The notes under the pieces are model-generated. The model was not told where the DNA came from. It did not search any database and saw only the letters and a program-made list of their open reading frames with translations. This document shows, one piece after another, positions 51,255-59,784 of a stretch of DNA of 64,000 nucleotides; position 1 is the stretch's first letter; each line of letters starts with the position of its first letter. The translations under genes and the position numbers were made by a program. Origin of the DNA: Embleya sp040629175 (GTDB taxonomy: Bacteria; Actinomycetota; Actinomycetes; Streptomycetales; Streptomycetaceae); contig NZ_JBEXUX010000049.1 of the NCBI RefSeq assembly GCF_040629175.1, positions 14,354 to 78,353 of the forward strand. The letters are read 5' to 3'.

Positions 51255-51797
51255 CTACGCCGGGCCCCGGCCGAGCGCACGCGACCAGGCCACCTCGCGG
51301 TCGAGTTGCCCACTCGTGCGGAACAGGGTCACCTGGTGCGTTTCGGCCAATACCGCCGCGAGGCGGGTCCGGTCGGCCGGCTCGAAGCCCAACCGCCGCC
51401 AGAACGGGCCGGATCGGCGACTGAACAACCAGGCGTGTCGAGCGCCGGCCGCAGCGGCGCGGTCGAGCGCGAACCGAGCAAGTTCGAGCCCCAGACCCCG
51501 TCCCCGAGCCTCCCGATCCACCGCGACGCTACGAATCAGCGCGTGATCACCGGCGGCGGACAACTCGAAGCCGGTGCTCCCCCGCACCCTGCCGCCACCG
51601 TCCCGCAACAGCCACAACCGCACGCCGGCCGCGTCGAGTCCACTGAGCGTGAGATCGGCCCGAACCAGGAAGTCGTGCAGATCGGGAACGTTGCCGGGGG
51701 TGAGGGGCGCGAGCATGCTCGCGGACCCGCCGGGCTGCCGGGCGCCCTCGACATCCGTGACCTCGTCCGAACCGTTCGCCGCCGTCCCGAGATCCAT
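51255..51797 (-). CDS. GNAT acetyltransferase, ArsN2-like
   Basis: The 180 aa protein has a GNAT core from about residue 35: LTPGNVPDLHDFLVRADL, GSTGFELSAAGDHALIRSVAVDREARGRGLG (acetyl-CoA loop R-x2-G-x-G/A), then HAWLFSRRSGPFWRRLGFEPADR. The order resembles ArsN2-type acetyltransferases, but there are no ars genes nearby and the substrate is open. ATG 51797 is used, ATG 51716 is possible. Divergent from the ABM-haemoglobin gene. Confidence 0.85.
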   Translation of the reverse strand: MDLGTAANGSDEVTDVEGARQPGGSASMLAPLTPGNVPDLHDFLVRADLTLSGLDAAGVRLWLLRDGGGRVRGSTGFELSAAGDHALIRSVAVDREARGRGLGLELARFALDRAAAAGARHAWLFSRRSGPFWRRLGFEPADRTRLAAVLAETHQVTLFRTSGQLDREVAWSRALGRGPA

Positions 51798-51944
51798 GGC
51801 GCCGATTCTACGAAGCCGCCGCACCTCGAAGCGGTGCCGGATCCGCTGCCGGCGCCGAGGGTTCGAGGGGGTGATCGGGTGGGCTCGGGCGATCGGGTGG
51901 ATGGGCGGATTGCCTTACGCGGTCCGCGAAATCGGCTCGCGTCG

Positions 51945-51967
51945 ATGATCACCCGGTAGGTGATCAT
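51945..51967. promoter_or_regulatory. Perfect palindrome upstream of the ABM-haemoglobin gene
   Basis: ATGATCACC (51945-51953), CGGTA, GGTGATCAT (51959-51967): 9 bp perfect arms, 49 bp before ATG 52016. It lies in the divergent region with GNAT; no regulator gene is adjacent. Confidence 0.7.
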
Positions 51968-52015
51968 GCCTATGGTTGACGCGATCGAAACAGCGTCTTG
52001 CATGGGGGACCGTTC

Positions 52016-52777
52016 ATGATCGTCGAATACATCCGCTACACGATCGCCGAAGCCGACGGCAGCGAGTTCGAGGCCGCGTACGCGCGCGCGGCCGAGTCGC
52101 TCGCGGCCGCGCCGGAGTGTGTGGACTACGAGTTGAGCAGGTGTCAGGAAGAGGCGTCCGCCTACATTCTGCGGATCCGGTGGAGTTCGACCGACGCGCA
52201 CCTGAACGGCTTTCGCAAGGGTGAGTACTTCGCCGCCTTCTTCGCCGCGATCCGGCCGTACGTCACCGCGATCGAGGAGATGCGGCACTACACGGTGACC
52301 GACGTGGCGGGCAGGGGCGGTTCGACGCCGACGCTGTACGAGTGGGCCGGGGGCGCGCCCGCGTTCGAGCGACTGTTCGGCACGTTCTACGAGCGGGTGG
52401 CCGAAGACGAGATCCTCGCCCCGGTGTTCGCGAACATGGACCCGCGGCACGCCGAGCACGTGGCTGCCTGGCTGGGCGAGGTGTTCGGCGGCCCGTCCGT
52501 ATACAGCGCCGAGTTGGGTGGGCACCGGCACATGGCCTCGCGCCACCTGGGCCGGGGGATCACCGAGACGCAGCGACGTCGGTGGGTCACGCTGCTCCTG
52601 GAGACGGCGGACGACGTGGACCTGCCGGCCGACCCGGAGTTTCGCGGCGTGCTCGCGTACTACCTGGAGTGGGGCACCCGGATGGCGATCATGTACTCCG
52701 GGCCCAACCCGCCGCCGCTCCCGGAGTCGCCGATGCCGCGCTGGGACTGGGGCCTGACGCCGCCGTACCTGGGCTGA
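52016..52777 (+). CDS. ABM monooxygenase domain fused to truncated haemoglobin (group II)
   Basis: A 253 aa fusion. Residues 1-95 form an antibiotic-biosynthesis-monooxygenase ferredoxin-like fold (MIVEYIRYTIAEADGSEFEAAY, CVDYELSRCQEE). Residues about 105-235 are a group II truncated haemoglobin: FYERVAEDEILAPVF with tyrosine B10 at 125, the proximal histidine at 177 in HMASRH, and Trp G8 at 190 in RRRWVTLL. Both heme-contact and trHbII hallmark residues are kept. ATG 52016 follows GGGGGA by 6 nt. It may use globin-bound O2 or detoxify NO for the ABM domain. Confidence 0.9.
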   Translation: MIVEYIRYTIAEADGSEFEAAYARAAESLAAAPECVDYELSRCQEEASAYILRIRWSSTDAHLNGFRKGEYFAAFFAAIRPYVTAIEEMRHYTVTDVAGRGGSTPTLYEWAGGAPAFERLFGTFYERVAEDEILAPVFANMDPRHAEHVAAWLGEVFGGPSVYSAELGGHRHMASRHLGRGITETQRRRWVTLLLETADDVDLPADPEFRGVLAYYLEWGTRMAIMYSGPNPPPLPESPMPRWDWGLTPPYLG

Positions 52778-52794
52778 CCGAACCCGGGCCGCCA

Positions 52795-52835
52795 CGCGGG
52801 CCGCCGGGCTGGTCGCAGGCCCCCGGCGGCCCGCG
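52795..52835 (+). terminator. Hairpin after the ABM-haemoglobin gene
   Basis: 14 bp perfect arms, CGCGGGCCGCCGGG (52795-52808) and CCCGGCGGCCCGCG (52822-52835), 13 nt loop, 17 bp past the stop codon. Confidence 0.75.
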
Positions 52836-53193
52836 CGGAACGCGCACGCGGGTCGCGAGGGCGGTTCGGGGCCGGCGCCCGGTGGAATGCAAGAGGGATC
52901 AAGGACGGATCGAACTCCGGACGGTGACCGGGTGATCAGTGCCGAACCTCCGGATCGACTACGCGCGTCGGCCACGGAGTGCAATCGCATGGCCCCTTCT
53001 CCGCTCGCCTACATAACCGACCAAACGGGCGTACGGCGCGGTAAACCCAAAATCTGGGTAAAGGTCGCCACTGCGCTTGGCAAGGATTCCCGTTCCGACC
53101 CGACCGCCCCCTCGTCGCATCGACCGTCGACACGGCAGCATCTGCGGCGTCGATGTCACTCGTGACAGATCCGTCACATGGAGGAACACCCAC
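52836..53193. other. Promoter region of the tripeptidyl aminopeptidase gene
   Basis: 358 bp without a credible gene. A small inverted repeat ACCCA-N5-TGGGT (53045-53059) in an A-rich context, and CGTGACAG/CGTCACA-like sequence near 53160-53178, are the only visible signals. Confidence 0.4.
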
Positions 53194-54783
53194 GTGAAGA
53201 GACACACTCTCGTCGCGTTCGCCGCCGCCACTACGCTGGTGAGCGGGTTGCTGACCCTCGCTTCGCCGGCTTCGGCGGACGACTCGCCCGCACCCCAGGC
53301 CGAGTCCGCTTCCACCCCCATCGCCTGGAAGAACTGCGGCAGCTCGAACTATCCGACGATGGAATGTGGTTCACTCCAGGTCCCGATGGACCACGGCAAT
53401 CCCGGCGGCCGGCAGATCACCATCGCGGTGTCGCGGATTCCACACACGGCCGCGAAGTCGCTCGGCCCGCTCCTGGTCAACCCCGGCGGCCCCGGTGCGC
53501 CGGGTCGCGGACTGGCCGGCTACGTCGCGAAGAACCTGCGCCCCGAAGTGGCCGCGCAGTTCGACGTGATCGGCTTCGACCCCCGCGGCGCGGGTGCCAG
53601 CGAGCCGCACCTGGACTGCGTCCCGGGCTTCAACAACCCGGTCCGCCCGGACACCGTCCCGGACAACTTCGGTGACGAACTCACCAACATCAAGCGGGTG
53701 TACGAGTACGCCCGGGCCTGCGGCGACAAATACGGCGACTTCCTGAAGCACATGAACACGCCGGCCTCGGCCGCGGACATGGACTCGATCCGTGCCGCCC
53801 TCGGGGCCAGGCAGATCAGCTACTTCGGTTACTCGTACGGCACCTACCTCGGTGCGGTCTACGCCAAGCTGTTCCCGAGCCGGGTCAAGCGACTGGTGCT
53901 GGACAGCATCGTCGACCCGAGCAAGGACAGCGTCTGGTACGGCGGCCAGCTCACCCAGGACGTGGCGTTCGACAACAACCTGAAGGCCTTCTTCGGTTGG
54001 GTCGCCAAGTACGACGCGAACTACCACCTGGGCACCGACCCCGCCAAGGTCGAGCGTGCCTGGTACACGATGCGCGACCAGCTCAGCAAGGCCCCGGCCG
54101 AGGGCGTCGTCGGTGGCGCCGAGGTCGAGGACGCGTTCGCCCAGGGCGGCTACAACGACTCGACCTGGGCCGAACTGGCCGAGGGCTTCTCGGGATACGT
54201 GGTCGACCACGTCACGGCCCCGCTGCGCACCGCGTACGAGGACCTGGCGGGGGCGAGCCCGGGCAACGACAACATCAACAGCGGCTACCTGGCCACCCAG
54301 TGCCGCGACGCCGCCTGGCCCAAGGACTGGGCGACCTGGCACCGGGACGCGGTCAAGACGTACGCCAAGGCACCGTTCCTGACCTGGAACAACGTCTGGT
54401 TCAACGCGGCCTGTGCGTTCTGGCCGACGTCGAGCCTCAAGCCGGTGAACGTCGCCAACGACAAGCTGCCCAAGACCCTGCTGTTCCAGGCGACCAACGA
54501 CGCCGCGACCCCGTACGAGGGCGGCGTCACGATGCACCGGCTGCTCCGCGACTCGGCCCTGGTGGTCGAGCAGGGCGGCCGCAACCACGGCATCTCGCTC
54601 AGCGGCAGCAGCTGCCTGGACGACTACCTGAACGAATACCTGGTCACCGGCAAGACCCCGAAGGGCCGGGGCCACGGTCCGGCCGACGCGGTCTGCCAGA
54701 AGCTGCCCGACCCGGTACCGAACCCGGTGGCGGCGGAACTGACGGCCGCCGCACCGAAGAAGGCTTCCAAGACCGCTCTGTAG
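53194..54783 (+). CDS. Secreted tripeptidyl aminopeptidase-type alpha/beta hydrolase
   Basis: A 529 aa exported serine peptidase of the streptomycete TAP family, which removes tripeptides from extracellular protein N termini. Signal peptide at 1-28 (KRHTLVAFAAATTLVSGLL, cleavage after ASA-DD). The hydrolase domain has NPGGPGAPGRGLAGY (oxyanion region), FDPRGAGASEPH, and the nucleophile S214 in YFGYSYGTYLG; the late histidine is in GGRNHGISLSGSSC. The C-terminal TAP domain follows. GTG 53194 is preceded by GGAGG. It ends in a repeat-rich spacer. Confidence 0.94.
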   Translation: MKRHTLVAFAAATTLVSGLLTLASPASADDSPAPQAESASTPIAWKNCGSSNYPTMECGSLQVPMDHGNPGGRQITIAVSRIPHTAAKSLGPLLVNPGGPGAPGRGLAGYVAKNLRPEVAAQFDVIGFDPRGAGASEPHLDCVPGFNNPVRPDTVPDNFGDELTNIKRVYEYARACGDKYGDFLKHMNTPASAADMDSIRAALGARQISYFGYSYGTYLGAVYAKLFPSRVKRLVLDSIVDPSKDSVWYGGQLTQDVAFDNNLKAFFGWVAKYDANYHLGTDPAKVERAWYTMRDQLSKAPAEGVVGGAEVEDAFAQGGYNDSTWAELAEGFSGYVVDHVTAPLRTAYEDLAGASPGNDNINSGYLATQCRDAAWPKDWATWHRDAVKTYAKAPFLTWNNVWFNAACAFWPTSSLKPVNVANDKLPKTLLFQATNDAATPYEGGVTMHRLLRDSALVVEQGGRNHGISLSGSSCLDDYLNEYLVTGKTPKGRGHGPADAVCQKLPDPVPNPVAAELTAAAPKKASKTAL

Positions 54784-54791
54784 GGCGGTAC

Positions 54792-54886
54792 CACGGCAAG
54801 CTCGCAACACGGCAAGCTCGCAACACGGCAACACGGCAACACGGCAACACGGCAACACGGCAACACGGCAACACGGCAACACGGCA
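54792..54886. repeat. Tandem repeat tract: 16 bp x2 then 8 bp x7
   Basis: Two copies of CACGGCAAGCTCGCAA (54792-54807, 54808-54823) are followed by seven copies of CACGGCAA (54824-54879) and a partial eighth. The 16 bp unit is the 8 bp unit plus GCTCGCAA. It sits 9 bp past the stop of the peptidase gene. Perfect short units of this sort are prone to copy-number change. Confidence 0.9.
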
Positions 54887-55053
54887 CAACCGGTACGTCC
54901 GTACGGGCCCGTCGCTTCCGCGGCGGGCCCGTACGCGTTGCCGCGCGGGTGCGTCGCGGCGACGGCGATCGGCGCGCCGGCGGGTGGGGGCGGCCCGATC
55001 GGGGGAGGGGCGGGGATGGTCGGTGCCGCGGCGGCTTCGGTGGTGCGCCCCGG

Positions 55054-55710
55054 TCAGGATGCGCCGAGCCACTGGGCCAGGTACGCCGGGATCTCCTGGT
55101 CCCGGTCCGGGCGTACCGGCCCGCGGGTGGTGGTCAGCGGGACCACGCCGGCGTAGTGCGGCAGGTCGAAGTCGTCGGGGTCCTCGGCCAGGCCGTGGTC
55201 GCGGACCTTCGCGGCGACCTGGTCCAGCTTCAGTCGGAAGACGGCGGTCTGCGCGTTCTCCTTCGGGCTGGGCGGGCGGACGTCGTCGGCGCGGCCCGGG
55301 ACCAGGTGGTCGATGATCACCCGGTAGGCGTGCATCTGCTCGTCCGGGTCGGTGACGTGCACCAGCGGACCGTGCGCGATCACGCAGCGGTAGTCCATCG
55401 AGTGGTGCATCGCCGAGCGGGAGAGCACCACGGAGTCCACGTGGGTGACCGAGACCGCCACCGGCAGCCCCTCGGCGCCGCTCGCCCGTGCGGCCAGGGC
55501 GAGCTGTCCGCCGCTGGAGGTGTGCAGGTAGAGCCGCTCGCCGTCGCGGCCGAACGCGAGCGGGATCAGTTGCGGCCGACCGCCGAGGGTGAACGAGACG
55601 TGCGCGAGGAAGCCGGCGTCGAGGATCGCGTGTACCGCCTCGACGTCGTAGCGCATCCGGTCGCGGTGTCGGTGGGGGGTGGTGGTGGCGGTGGCGGGAT
55701 AGTCGGTCAT
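55054..55710 (-). CDS. Pyridoxamine 5'-phosphate oxidase-family protein
   Basis: This 218 aa FMN- or F420-binding split-barrel protein contains VHAILDAGFLAHVSFTLGGRPQLIPLAFGRDGERLYLHTSSGGQLALAAR and VSVTHVDSVVLSRSAMHHSMDYRCVIAHG, as in PNPOx-like FMN-binding proteins that are often annotated as flavin-nucleotide-binding. ATG 55710 is the start. It is divergent from a MocR-type regulator, a family that often controls pyridoxal metabolism genes. Confidence 0.9.
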   Translation of the reverse strand: MTDYPATATTTPHRHRDRMRYDVEAVHAILDAGFLAHVSFTLGGRPQLIPLAFGRDGERLYLHTSSGGQLALAARASGAEGLPVAVSVTHVDSVVLSRSAMHHSMDYRCVIAHGPLVHVTDPDEQMHAYRVIIDHLVPGRADDVRPPSPKENAQTAVFRLKLDQVAAKVRDHGLAEDPDDFDLPHYAGVVPLTTTRGPVRPDRDQEIPAYLAQWLGAS

Positions 55711-55722
55711 CGTGAAGATCCT

Positions 55723-55758
55723 TTGTACTAGTTCAAATAAGTGATTGGAGTAGTACAA
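55723..55758. promoter_or_regulatory. Distal half-sites between PNPOx and MocR genes
   Basis: TTGTACTA (55723-55730) and TAGTACAA (55751-55758) are exact complements separated by 20 bp (centres 28 bp apart). The stretch between starts is much more AT-rich than its surroundings. MocR proteins are known to bind pairs of separated half-sites. Confidence 0.75.
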
Positions 55759-55821
55759 TAGATGTGCATCGGGGGAGGATGTCAACGGCATAATCCGACG
55801 ACCCCCAGACGCAGGAGAAGC

Positions 55822-57129
55822 ATGGCCACCACCGGTCGCACCGCCGCCGACATCGCCGCATCCGTCGAACGCGACCTGCACGCGCGCGAGCTCGCGCCCG
55901 GCGACGCGCTGCCGCCGGTTCGGGCGCTCGCCGCCGAACTGGGCGTCAACGCCAACACCGTCGCCGCCGCGTACCGCACCCTGCGCGAACGCGGCATCGT
56001 GGAGACACACGGCCGGGCAGGCACCCGGATCCGGGCCCGCCCGGCGACCATCCGGCGCAACGACCTGGGCCCGCAGGTACCGCCCGGCACCCGCGATCTG
56101 TCCAACGGCGAGCCAGACCCCGTGCTGCTGCCGTCGCCGGTCTTCCCCGAGCCGAGCGATTGGCGTCCGCTCTACCGGGACGGCGCGCTGTACGAGCCGT
56201 TCGCGGAGGCCGCCCGTACGGTGCTGCGCGCCGGCGGCGTGGGCGGCGCGCACCTGGCCGCCACCTCCGGCGCGCTGGACGGCATCGAGCGCGCGCTCAC
56301 CGCACACCTGCGGCCGGGCGATCAGGTCGCGGTCGAGGACCCCGGCTGGGGCAACCTGCTCGACCTGCTCGCCGCGCTGAACCTGACCCCGCGGCCGATC
56401 CCGGTTGACGACGACGGCCCCGACCCGGTCGCGACCGAGGCCGCGCTGCGGGCCGGCGCGCGCGCGATGGTGGTCACCACCCGCGCGCAGAACCCCACCG
56501 GCGCCTGCGTGTCGGCCGAACGGGCGGCCGAACTGCGCCCGATCCTGGCCGCGCACCCGCACGTGGTGCTCCTGGAGGACGACCACGGCAACGACATCTC
56601 CGGCCTGGACATGCACACCCTCACCGGCGTCGGCATCCACTGGGCGCACATCCGCTCGGCGTCCAAGGCATACGGCCCGGACCTGCGCTGCGCGGTCCTG
56701 GCGGGCGACGCGGTGACGGTCGACCGGATCGGCGGCCGACAGCGGCTGGGCCCCGGCTGGGTCAGCCACGTACTGCAACACGCGGTCGCCCACGCGTGGA
56801 CCGACCCCGAGGTGGCCGAACGCATCCGCTTCGCGCGTCGGACGTACCGGGTGCGCCGTACCCGACTGATCGACGCGCTGCGCGCCCGCGGGGTGGCCTC
56901 GGTCGGCCGGACCGGGATCAACGTGTGGATCGAGGTACCGGACGAGACCACCGCCGTGGCCGGCCTGCTCGCCCGGGGCTGGGTGGTCGCCCCCGGCTCG
57001 CGGTTCCGGATCACCTCCGCGCCCGGCCTGCGGATCACCGTGGCCACGCTCACCGCCGAGGAGACCGAGCGGCTGGCCGACGCGGTGGCCCTCGCGGTCC
57101 GGACCGGGGCGGGGCGACAGACCCGGTGA
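55822..57129 (+). CDS. MocR/PdxR-family regulator (GntR HTH plus aminotransferase)
   Basis: A 435 aa protein with a GntR winged helix (1-75; PVRALAAELGVNANTVAAAYRTLRERG) and a fold-type I aminotransferase domain (about 95-430). The PLP lysine is K282 in RSASKAYGPD; NPTG (224-227) and LLEDDHGND supply other cofactor contacts. MocR members sense PLP or amino compounds and regulate, rather than catalyse. ATG 55822 follows GGAGAAG. Divergent from a PNPOx-like gene, so PdxR-type vitamin B6 control is the leading idea. Confidence 0.93.
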   Translation: MATTGRTAADIAASVERDLHARELAPGDALPPVRALAAELGVNANTVAAAYRTLRERGIVETHGRAGTRIRARPATIRRNDLGPQVPPGTRDLSNGEPDPVLLPSPVFPEPSDWRPLYRDGALYEPFAEAARTVLRAGGVGGAHLAATSGALDGIERALTAHLRPGDQVAVEDPGWGNLLDLLAALNLTPRPIPVDDDGPDPVATEAALRAGARAMVVTTRAQNPTGACVSAERAAELRPILAAHPHVVLLEDDHGNDISGLDMHTLTGVGIHWAHIRSASKAYGPDLRCAVLAGDAVTVDRIGGRQRLGPGWVSHVLQHAVAHAWTDPEVAERIRFARRTYRVRRTRLIDALRARGVASVGRTGINVWIEVPDETTAVAGLLARGWVVAPGSRFRITSAPGLRITVATLTAEETERLADAVALAVRTGAGRQTR

Positions 57130-57291
57130 TCGCCGAGGGGTGGATCATGCCGTGGATGAATCGTCCGGTATGAGAGGTGGGGCAAACCGAACCCCGGGGT
57201 CGGGGGCTGTCACCCTCGATCCGGGTGCCCCGGGCCGGGGAGCATGAGCACACTCCACCATCACGATCGTTACGCCTTGAGGATGCCCGCC

Positions 57292-58584
57292 ATGTACACG
57301 TTCCTGAAGGCCCCGTTCACGAAACGAACATGGGCCGAGACCGGCTACGCGATCCTCACCTTCCCGCTCGCGGTGTTCGGCTTCGGTGCGATCTTCCTGT
57401 TCTCCGTGTTCGGGATCGCCCTGACCGTCACCCTGATCGGCCTGCCGATCCTGGCTCTCGGGGTGATGGGTGCGCGGGCCTGGGGTGGTGTGCACCGAGG
57501 ACTCGCCCGCGCCATGCTCGGGGTCGAGACGCCGCCGCTGCGCACGTTCCGGCCCAAGCGCGGCCCGCTCGGGCTGCTGGGCTCGTCGCTGGGCAACGCC
57601 GAGGGCTGGCGGGCGATCGCCTACCACCTGATCAAGTTCCCGCTGAGCGTGGTCACCGTCGTGATGACCGGCGCGTTCTGGTGCTACGGGCTGGTCATGC
57701 TGGCCTACCCGCTGCTCATCGTCGTGTTCGACCCGCACACCACCGACTCGCACGGCGTCGACCGCCGCTCGGGGGTACAGATCGGCGAGGTGTACTTCGA
57801 CACCCTGCCGCTCTCGCTCCTGGTGAGCGTGTCCGCCATCCCGATCCTGCTGCTCGCCCCCTGGGTGGTACGCGGGCTCGTCCAGCTCGACCGGTGGCTC
57901 GTCCCCGCGCTGCTCGGGCCGACCGAATCCGCGCAGCGCGTGGCCGACCTGGAGGAGACCCGGGCGATCGCCGTCGAAGACTCGGCCGCGACGCTGCGCC
58001 GGATCGAACGCGACCTGCACGACGGCGCGCAGGCCCGACTCGTCGCGCTCGCGATGAACCTCAGCATGGCCAAGGAGAAACTGGACGCCGAGGACACCGA
58101 GCGTCCGATGGACGTGGACCGCGCGCGCACGCTCGTGGACAGCGCGCTGGGCAACGCCCGCGAGGCGATCGTCGAACTGCGCGACCTCGCCCGGGGCATC
58201 CACCCGCCGGTCCTGGACCAGGGCCTGGACGCCGCGCTGGCCACCCTGGCCGCGTGCAGCGCCGTCCCGGTGGAGGTGCACACCGACATCGACGTGCGTC
58301 CACCCGCCACGATCGAGACCATCGCGTACTTCTGCGCCGCCGAACTGCTCACCAACGTCGCCCACCACTCCGGCGCGAGCGCGGCGGTCGTCCAGGTGCG
58401 GGTTCGGGAAGGCCGGTTGCTCATGGTGGTCACCGACAACGGGCACGGTGGCGCGAACGTGAGCAAGGGCAGCGGCCTCACCGGCCTGGTCGAGCGGGTG
58501 CGTACGGTGGACGGCGTCCTGCGGATCGTCAGTCCGCCGGGCGGACCGACCGAGGTGACCGTGGATTTGCCGGCGCGAGGGTGA
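57292..58584 (+). CDS. Membrane sensor histidine kinase (Sensor domain, HisKA_3)
   Basis: A 430 aa kinase. Four or so membrane helices in a PF13796-like sensor region (about 15-200), then IERDLHDGAQARLVALAMNL with the phosphoacceptor histidine (HisKA_3), and a HATPase domain (TNVAHHSGA, DNGHGGA, SGLTGLVERV). ATG 57292 is preferred because GAGGA lies 8 nt upstream and MYTFLKAPFTKRTWAE is a family-like beginning; ATG 57244 would add 16 residues with poor spacing. It pairs with the response regulator that follows 77 bp later. Confidence 0.93.
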   Translation: MYTFLKAPFTKRTWAETGYAILTFPLAVFGFGAIFLFSVFGIALTVTLIGLPILALGVMGARAWGGVHRGLARAMLGVETPPLRTFRPKRGPLGLLGSSLGNAEGWRAIAYHLIKFPLSVVTVVMTGAFWCYGLVMLAYPLLIVVFDPHTTDSHGVDRRSGVQIGEVYFDTLPLSLLVSVSAIPILLLAPWVVRGLVQLDRWLVPALLGPTESAQRVADLEETRAIAVEDSAATLRRIERDLHDGAQARLVALAMNLSMAKEKLDAEDTERPMDVDRARTLVDSALGNAREAIVELRDLARGIHPPVLDQGLDAALATLAACSAVPVEVHTDIDVRPPATIETIAYFCAAELLTNVAHHSGASAAVVQVRVREGRLLMVVTDNGHGGANVSKGSGLTGLVERVRTVDGVLRIVSPPGGPTEVTVDLPARG

Positions 58585-58661
58585 GCGCGGACCGAGGGAC
58601 GGGAAGCGCGGACCGAGGGACCGCGGCCGAGGGGCGGTCGGGGCATGGGACGATCGAGCCC

Positions 58662-59306
58662 ATGCGCATCGTCATTGCCGAGGACGCCGCGATCCTGCGG
58701 GACGGCCTCGTTCAACTGCTCCTCGACCGCGACCACGAGGTCGCGGCCGCCGTCGCGGACGCCGACGCCCTGCGAGCGGCGGTGGTCGAGCACAAGCCGG
58801 ACGTGTGCGTGGTCGACATCCGGATGCCGCCGACCCACACCGACGAGGGCCTGCGGGCCGCGATCGACATCCGCCGGGACCACCCCGGCATCGGGGTGTT
58901 GGTCTTCTCGCAGTACATCGAGACCCGGTACGCCGCCCAACTGCTCGGCGGCAACGCGGCGGGCGTGGGCTACCTGCTCAAGGAACGCGTGGTGGACACC
59001 CGGGACTTCACCGATGCGCTGGAGCGGGTCGCGGCCGGCGGCACCGCGCTGGACCCCGAGGTGGTCACCCAGTTGTTCGGCGCCGGGCTGCGCAGCGGCG
59101 GCCTGAGCACGCTCACCCCGCGCGAGCACGAGGTGCTCGGGCTGATGGCCGAGGGGCGGACGAACGCGGCGATCGCGAAGAAGCTGGTGGTGACGGAGCG
59201 CGCGGTGGAAAAGCACGTCGGCAACATCTTCACCAAGCTCGACCTGCCGCCTTCGGACACCGATCACCGGCGGGTGATGGCGGTGTTGCGGTATTTGCAG
59301 CTCTGA
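58662..59306 (+). CDS. LuxR-family response regulator
   Basis: A 214 aa protein with a receiver (ED at 7-8, phospho-acceptor D52 in VVDIRMPP, K in GYLLKERV) and a LuxR HTH near 150-205 (LTPREHEVLGLMAEGRTNAAIAKKL, TERAVEKHVGNIFTKLDL). ATG 58662. It is the natural partner of the preceding kinase. The last codons run into a 14 bp degenerate repeat tract. Confidence 0.94.
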   Translation: MRIVIAEDAAILRDGLVQLLLDRDHEVAAAVADADALRAAVVEHKPDVCVVDIRMPPTHTDEGLRAAIDIRRDHPGIGVLVFSQYIETRYAAQLLGGNAAGVGYLLKERVVDTRDFTDALERVAAGGTALDPEVVTQLFGAGLRSGGLSTLTPREHEVLGLMAEGRTNAAIAKKLVVTERAVEKHVGNIFTKLDLPPSDTDHRRVMAVLRYLQL

Positions 59307-59428
59307 GGGCGGCTTCGAGAGCAGCCTGCGAGGGGGCGGCTCGGAGAGTGCAGCTCCGAGGGAGCGGCTTCGAGGGAGCGGTTCCGAGAGTTCACTCTGA
59401 GGGTGCAGCTCCCAGGGGTGCGATTCCG
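59305..59428. repeat. Degenerate 14 bp tandem repeat after the response regulator
   Basis: About nine imperfect units of GAGRGNGCRGCTYC run from the stop codon to 59428. The end of the coding region (GCAGCTCTGA) already looks like a unit, so the array may have grown from the gene's own 3' end. Confidence 0.65.
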
Positions 59429-59438
59429 GGGATGGGAG

Positions 59439-59489
59439 CGGTGTGGGATGCCCGGATCTCCCCCTCCGTGATCCATGCATCCCACACCG
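59439..59489. terminator. Hairpin between convergent units
   Basis: 13 bp perfect arms CGGTGTGGGATGC (59439-59451) and GCATCCCACACCG (59477-59489). The 25 nt loop can form a second small stem (GGATC/GATCC). It lies between the response regulator and the convergent small-gene pair. Confidence 0.7.
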
Positions 59490-59556
59490 TCCTCGGGCCG
59501 ACCGCGGTGCCGGCCCCGGGGCGGATCGATTCAGGGCAATACCGGTTGCTCGGTTC

Positions 59557-59784
59557 TCAGGTCCGCGCCCGCATGTCCACCGCGGTGCGCGCGCCGCGCA
59601 CGATCGAGGTGAACGCGGGTGGTGGCGCGGCCGGTTCGTGGTCCGTCGCGGGCACGAACGTGCCCATCTCGTGTCTGCCCGTGCCGCTGTCGTCCGTACC
59701 GCGCGCGGTCAGCGCGACGATCGCGGACAGCACCGCCGCCAGGATGCCCGCCGTCGCCGCGGGCACGGCGAGTCCGCGACTCAC
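59557..59784 (-). CDS. Small single-pass membrane protein (75 aa)
   Basis: No family recognised. It has a hydrophobic helix at about 5-27 (AVPAATAGILAAVLSAIVALTA) followed by a polar tail (about 48 residues). GTG 59784 overlaps the TGA of the upstream gene (GTGA), which is good evidence that both frames are real and coupled. Tail end VRGARTAVDMRART is basic. Possibly membrane partner of the upstream product. Confidence 0.6.
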   Translation of the reverse strand: MSRGLAVPAATAGILAAVLSAIVALTARGTDDSGTGRHEMGTFVPATDHEPAAPPPAFTSIVRGARTAVDMRART

